A stretch of 64,000 nucleotides of DNA from Cyclobacteriaceae bacterium (GTDB lineage: Bacteria; Bacteroidota; Bacteroidia; Cytophagales; Cyclobacteriaceae): positions 32,160-96,159 of the forward strand of contig JAHEGY010000002.1 in assembly GCA_024644875.1 (NCBI GenBank), written 5' to 3'. Below are positions 61,936 through 64,000 of this stretch, in pieces. Under the pieces are notes generated by a model. The model made no database searches and was not told the origin of the DNA. It saw only the letters and a list, made by a program, of their open reading frames with translations. Numbering within the stretch: the stretch's first letter is position 1; every line of letters begins with the position of its first letter. Both the position numbers and the translations under genes were made by a program.

Positions 61936-63138
61936 TTGAAATCAGATATAACAATTATTGGAGCTGGAATTGTCGGATTGGCAACAGCTTATAAAATTCT
62001 AGAAAAAAACCGCTCTTTGAAGATCCATGTGTTGGATAAAGAAGAAGAAGTTTCAGCACATCAGACCGGGAATAACAGTGGTGTAATTCATAGCGGCATC
62101 TATTACAAACCGGGAAGTCTGAAAGCAAGAAATTGCACCTATGGGTATAAACTTCTTCTTGATTTTTGCGATGAAAATGATATCTCATATGAAATATGCG
62201 GGAAAGTAATAGTTGCATCTGATAAAAAGGAGTTACCAGGTATGGAGTTCCTGTATAAGCGTGGAATCGAAAACGGTTTAGAAGGTCTTAAAATTTTAAA
62301 AAAGGAGGAATTAAATGATTATGAACCCCATGTTGCGGGAATTGGGGGTATCTGGGTTCCACAGACAGGTATTATTGACTTTAAAAAAGTATCTCTAAAA
62401 CTTGAAGAGAATATTAGAGCTAATGGTGCTGAATTTTATTTTGGCCAAAAAGTCCAGGCAATAAAAGTTAAAAATGGAACAGCAATTATATCTACGCCCT
62501 CGGAATCCTTTACTTCCAAACTGGTGATCAATTGTGCAGGACTATATTCTGATAAAATAGCGAGACTAACGCATCAAAAAGTAAATGTGAAGATCATTCC
62601 CTTTCGTGGGGAATACTATAAAATAAAGCCAGCTAAACGGTATCTTGTCAAGAACCTGATTTATCCGGTCCCTGATCCCAGCTTCCCATTTTTGGGTGTA
62701 CATTATACCAGAATGATAGATGGAGGGATTGAAGCGGGTCCAAATGCTGTATTAGCTTTTGCCCGGGAGGGATATAAAAAAACACAAATTAACCTCCCTG
62801 AACTGACCGAAACACTTAGCTGGCCAGGATTTATAAAAGTAGCTTCTAAATATTGGAAAACAGGAATTGGCGAAATGTACAGATCCTTTTCTAAGAGTGC
62901 TTTTACAAGAGCCTTGCAGAAACTAATTCCGGAAATAGAAGAAAAAGATCTTGAGGTTGGTGGGGCCGGTGTAAGGGCCCAGGCGTGTGACCGTTCCGGG
63001 GGCTTACTGGATGATTTTCTAATTTACGAAAATGAACATGCCATAAACGTCTGCAATGCCCCTTCTCCGGCTGCCACGTCTTCATTATCAATTGGTCAGG
63101 CTATTGCTAAAATAGCACTTGCCCACATAAAGCATTGA
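61936..63138 (+). CDS. lhgO: L-2-hydroxyglutarate oxidase
   Basis: FAD-dependent DAO-family oxidase of 400 residues that converts L-2-hydroxyglutarate to 2-oxoglutarate. The dinucleotide-binding motif IIGAGIVGLATAY is at the N-terminus, followed by HVLDKEEEVSAHQTGNNSGVIHSGIYYKPGSLKARNC, typical of LhgO, and INCAGLYSDKIA, FRGEYYKI, FLGVHYTRMIDGGIEAGPNAVLAF, and AGVRAQACDRSGGLLDDF. The start is TTG 61936, as no ATG precedes the fold. It is followed after 3 bases by the AlkD-like gene. Confidence 0.93.
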   Translation: MKSDITIIGAGIVGLATAYKILEKNRSLKIHVLDKEEEVSAHQTGNNSGVIHSGIYYKPGSLKARNCTYGYKLLLDFCDENDISYEICGKVIVASDKKELPGMEFLYKRGIENGLEGLKILKKEELNDYEPHVAGIGGIWVPQTGIIDFKKVSLKLEENIRANGAEFYFGQKVQAIKVKNGTAIISTPSESFTSKLVINCAGLYSDKIARLTHQKVNVKIIPFRGEYYKIKPAKRYLVKNLIYPVPDPSFPFLGVHYTRMIDGGIEAGPNAVLAFAREGYKKTQINLPELTETLSWPGFIKVASKYWKTGIGEMYRSFSKSAFTRALQKLIPEIEEKDLEVGGAGVRAQACDRSGGLLDDFLIYENEHAINVCNAPSPAATSSLSIGQAIAKIALAHIKH

Positions 63139-63141
63139 TCT

Positions 63142-63816
63142 ATGAATGACTTTGTCTATAAGGTAAGATCCAAGTTCCTGGATCATGCAAATCCAGAATA
63201 TGCTCAATATATGAAAGCTTATATGAGAAATAAGTTTGAATATTTAGGTATTAAATCACTCAAGCGCAGGGAATTGAGTAGACCTTTTTTGACAAAACAT
63301 TCACTTCCCCCAGCTGAGCAAATTTGGATCACTATTCAGGAGTTATGGAGCCAACCTGAACGGGAATTCCAGTATTTCGCCATGGAGCTCTTCGCAAAAT
63401 ATAAGAGATCTGTTAATAAGGATTGGATAGAGTATTACGAGAATTTGATCATCAGTAAATCCTGGTGGGATACAGTGGATTTTATAGCAGCAACGCTAGT
63501 AGGGCACTACTTCAAAATGTTTCCGGAAATGATGGAAGAAATAACAAGTCGCTGGATTAAATCCGGAAATATCTGGCTGCAGCGTACATGTTTAATCTTT
63601 CAATTAAAATATAAGGAGGATGTTAATACTGAATTACTATCATCATTTATAAAAGAGCTTAGTGTTTCTAAAGAATTTTTTATCGCCAAGGCCATAGGAT
63701 GGTCACTACGTGAATATTCCAAAAGAAATCCGGTTTGGGTTCTGGACTTTGTTCAAAATAATACCTTGCAACCTCTAAGTAAAAGGGAAGCCCTTCGCAG
63801 GATCCCTAAAAAATGA
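63142..63816 (+). CDS. AlkD-like DNA alkylation repair protein
   Basis: HEAT-like helical repeat protein of 224 residues of the AlkC/AlkD family, which removes bulky or positively charged alkylated bases. Characteristic segments are FLTKHSLPP, FQYFAMELFAKYK, SWWDTVDFIAATLVG, WLQRTCLIFQLKYKE and the late FIAKAIGWSLREYSKRNPVWVLDFV. Probably cotranscribed with lhgO. Start ATG 63142. Confidence 0.9.
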   Translation: MNDFVYKVRSKFLDHANPEYAQYMKAYMRNKFEYLGIKSLKRRELSRPFLTKHSLPPAEQIWITIQELWSQPEREFQYFAMELFAKYKRSVNKDWIEYYENLIISKSWWDTVDFIAATLVGHYFKMFPEMMEEITSRWIKSGNIWLQRTCLIFQLKYKEDVNTELLSSFIKELSVSKEFFIAKAIGWSLREYSKRNPVWVLDFVQNNTLQPLSKREALRRIPKK

Positions 63817-63902
63817 CATTTTTGAGAATAAAATTAATATATGGGCTGGATTTTATAATTCTATTTCCCCATTAGAAAGATTTTTACTTTTCTCAGAACC
63901 AA

Positions 63903-63926
63903 TTAGAAAACATAAATGTTTTCTAA
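63903..63926. repeat. perfect inverted repeat after the AlkD-like gene
   Basis: TTAGAAAACAT (63903-63913) and ATGTTTTCTAA (63916-63926) form perfect 11-base arms around a 2-base centre. It lies 87 bases after the AlkD-like stop and 23 bases upstream of ATG 63949. The symmetry suits an operator or a cruciform/terminator; no T-tract follows. Confidence 0.5.
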
Positions 63927-63948
63927 CTAAAACACTTGATCTTTAACC

Positions 63949-64000
63949 ATGATTCGATTCACTTTAACCCATCTTAGACCATTTGCATTATTTTTAGCAA
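63949..64000 (+). CDS. partial gene running off the window
   Basis: ATG 63949 opens MIRFTLTHLRPFALFLA, 17 codons to the window end, without stop. The hydrophobic run with upstream positive charges looks like the start of a signal peptide or membrane helix. Product unknown. Confidence 0.4.
   Translation, partial: MIRFTLTHLRPFALFLA

Noticed and set aside
1..64000. tRNA genes, insertion sequences, integrases or phage genes
   Set aside because: I looked for T-arm GGTTCRAATCC-type motifs, transposase and integrase motifs and found none convincing; a dedicated search could still find a tRNA that I missed.

Overview
The window is chromosomal DNA from an AT-rich member of the Bacteroidota, most likely a gliding/Cytophagales-type marine or environmental lineage. 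This rests on a type IX secretion (T9SS) plug protein, a 1,912-residue protein with a T9SS type B C-terminal domain, a PUR/DUF3276 protein, a fused alpha-beta E1 2-oxoacid dehydrogenase, several exact TAnnTTTG promoter elements and few Shine-Dalgarno sequences. Species cannot be named. No tRNA, rRNA operon, insertion sequence, phage gene or CRISPR array is visible.

Layout. 1-1710: RNase P RNA (rnpB), an NtrC-like regulator lacking a DNA-binding domain, and a 44-residue lipoprotein. 1.87-8 kb is the accessory part: a Gfo/Idh/MocA oxidoreductase, relics of adenylate cyclase/TPR genes, an Nramp-like transporter without the usual metal ligands, a cut-off lipoprotein stub, a GC-richer family 5 glycoside hydrolase and a Tat-exported mannonate dehydratase homologue. 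8-21.4 kb: LuxE-like acyl-protein synthetase, fused E1, alanine dehydrogenase, an 11-repeat secreted protein, murB and an ABC-F ATPase. 21.4-26.4 kb: a minus-strand operon led by an ECF sigma factor and a predicted anti-sigma/outer-membrane-barrel protein (Dma-like), followed by lipoproteins. 26.5-34 kb: T9SS plug protein, a solitary Cas6 homologue, ychF, an AI-2E-type permease, a PUR protein, DUF58, a ferredoxin and a LuxC-like acyl-CoA reductase. 34-40 kb: the giant T9SS cargo and a small paralogue of its N-terminus. 40-48 kb: an epimerase/cysH pair, folA-fmt-namZ, a LolC/E-type permease and a dolichol-phosphate-mannose-synthase-like glycosyltransferase. 48.3-52.6 kb: hisGDCB without hisHAFI. 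52.7-57.7 kb: rhomboid protease, a TerB-like protein and a signalling set (NtrC regulator, HPt protein, TPR histidine kinase). 58-64 kb: msrB, a FISUMP lipoprotein, an acetyl-CoA hydrolase/transferase family protein, lhgO with an AlkD-type repair gene, and the first 17 codons of a gene that runs out of the window.

Themes. Most genes are ordinary housekeeping (cell wall, histidine, folate/initiator tRNA, redox repair). Cell-surface functions are prominent: T9SS export, lipoproteins, beta-barrels and an envelope-spanning sigma/anti-sigma circuit. Items most worth a second look are the orphan Cas6, the Dma-like sigma operon, the Nramp-like protein with altered ligands, the reciprocal Asp/Asn exchange at the E1 thiamine-diphosphate site, the regulator without a DNA-binding domain, and the HPt/NtrC/kinase set whose kinase lacks a normal H-box. 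Many genes appear to start at TTG.
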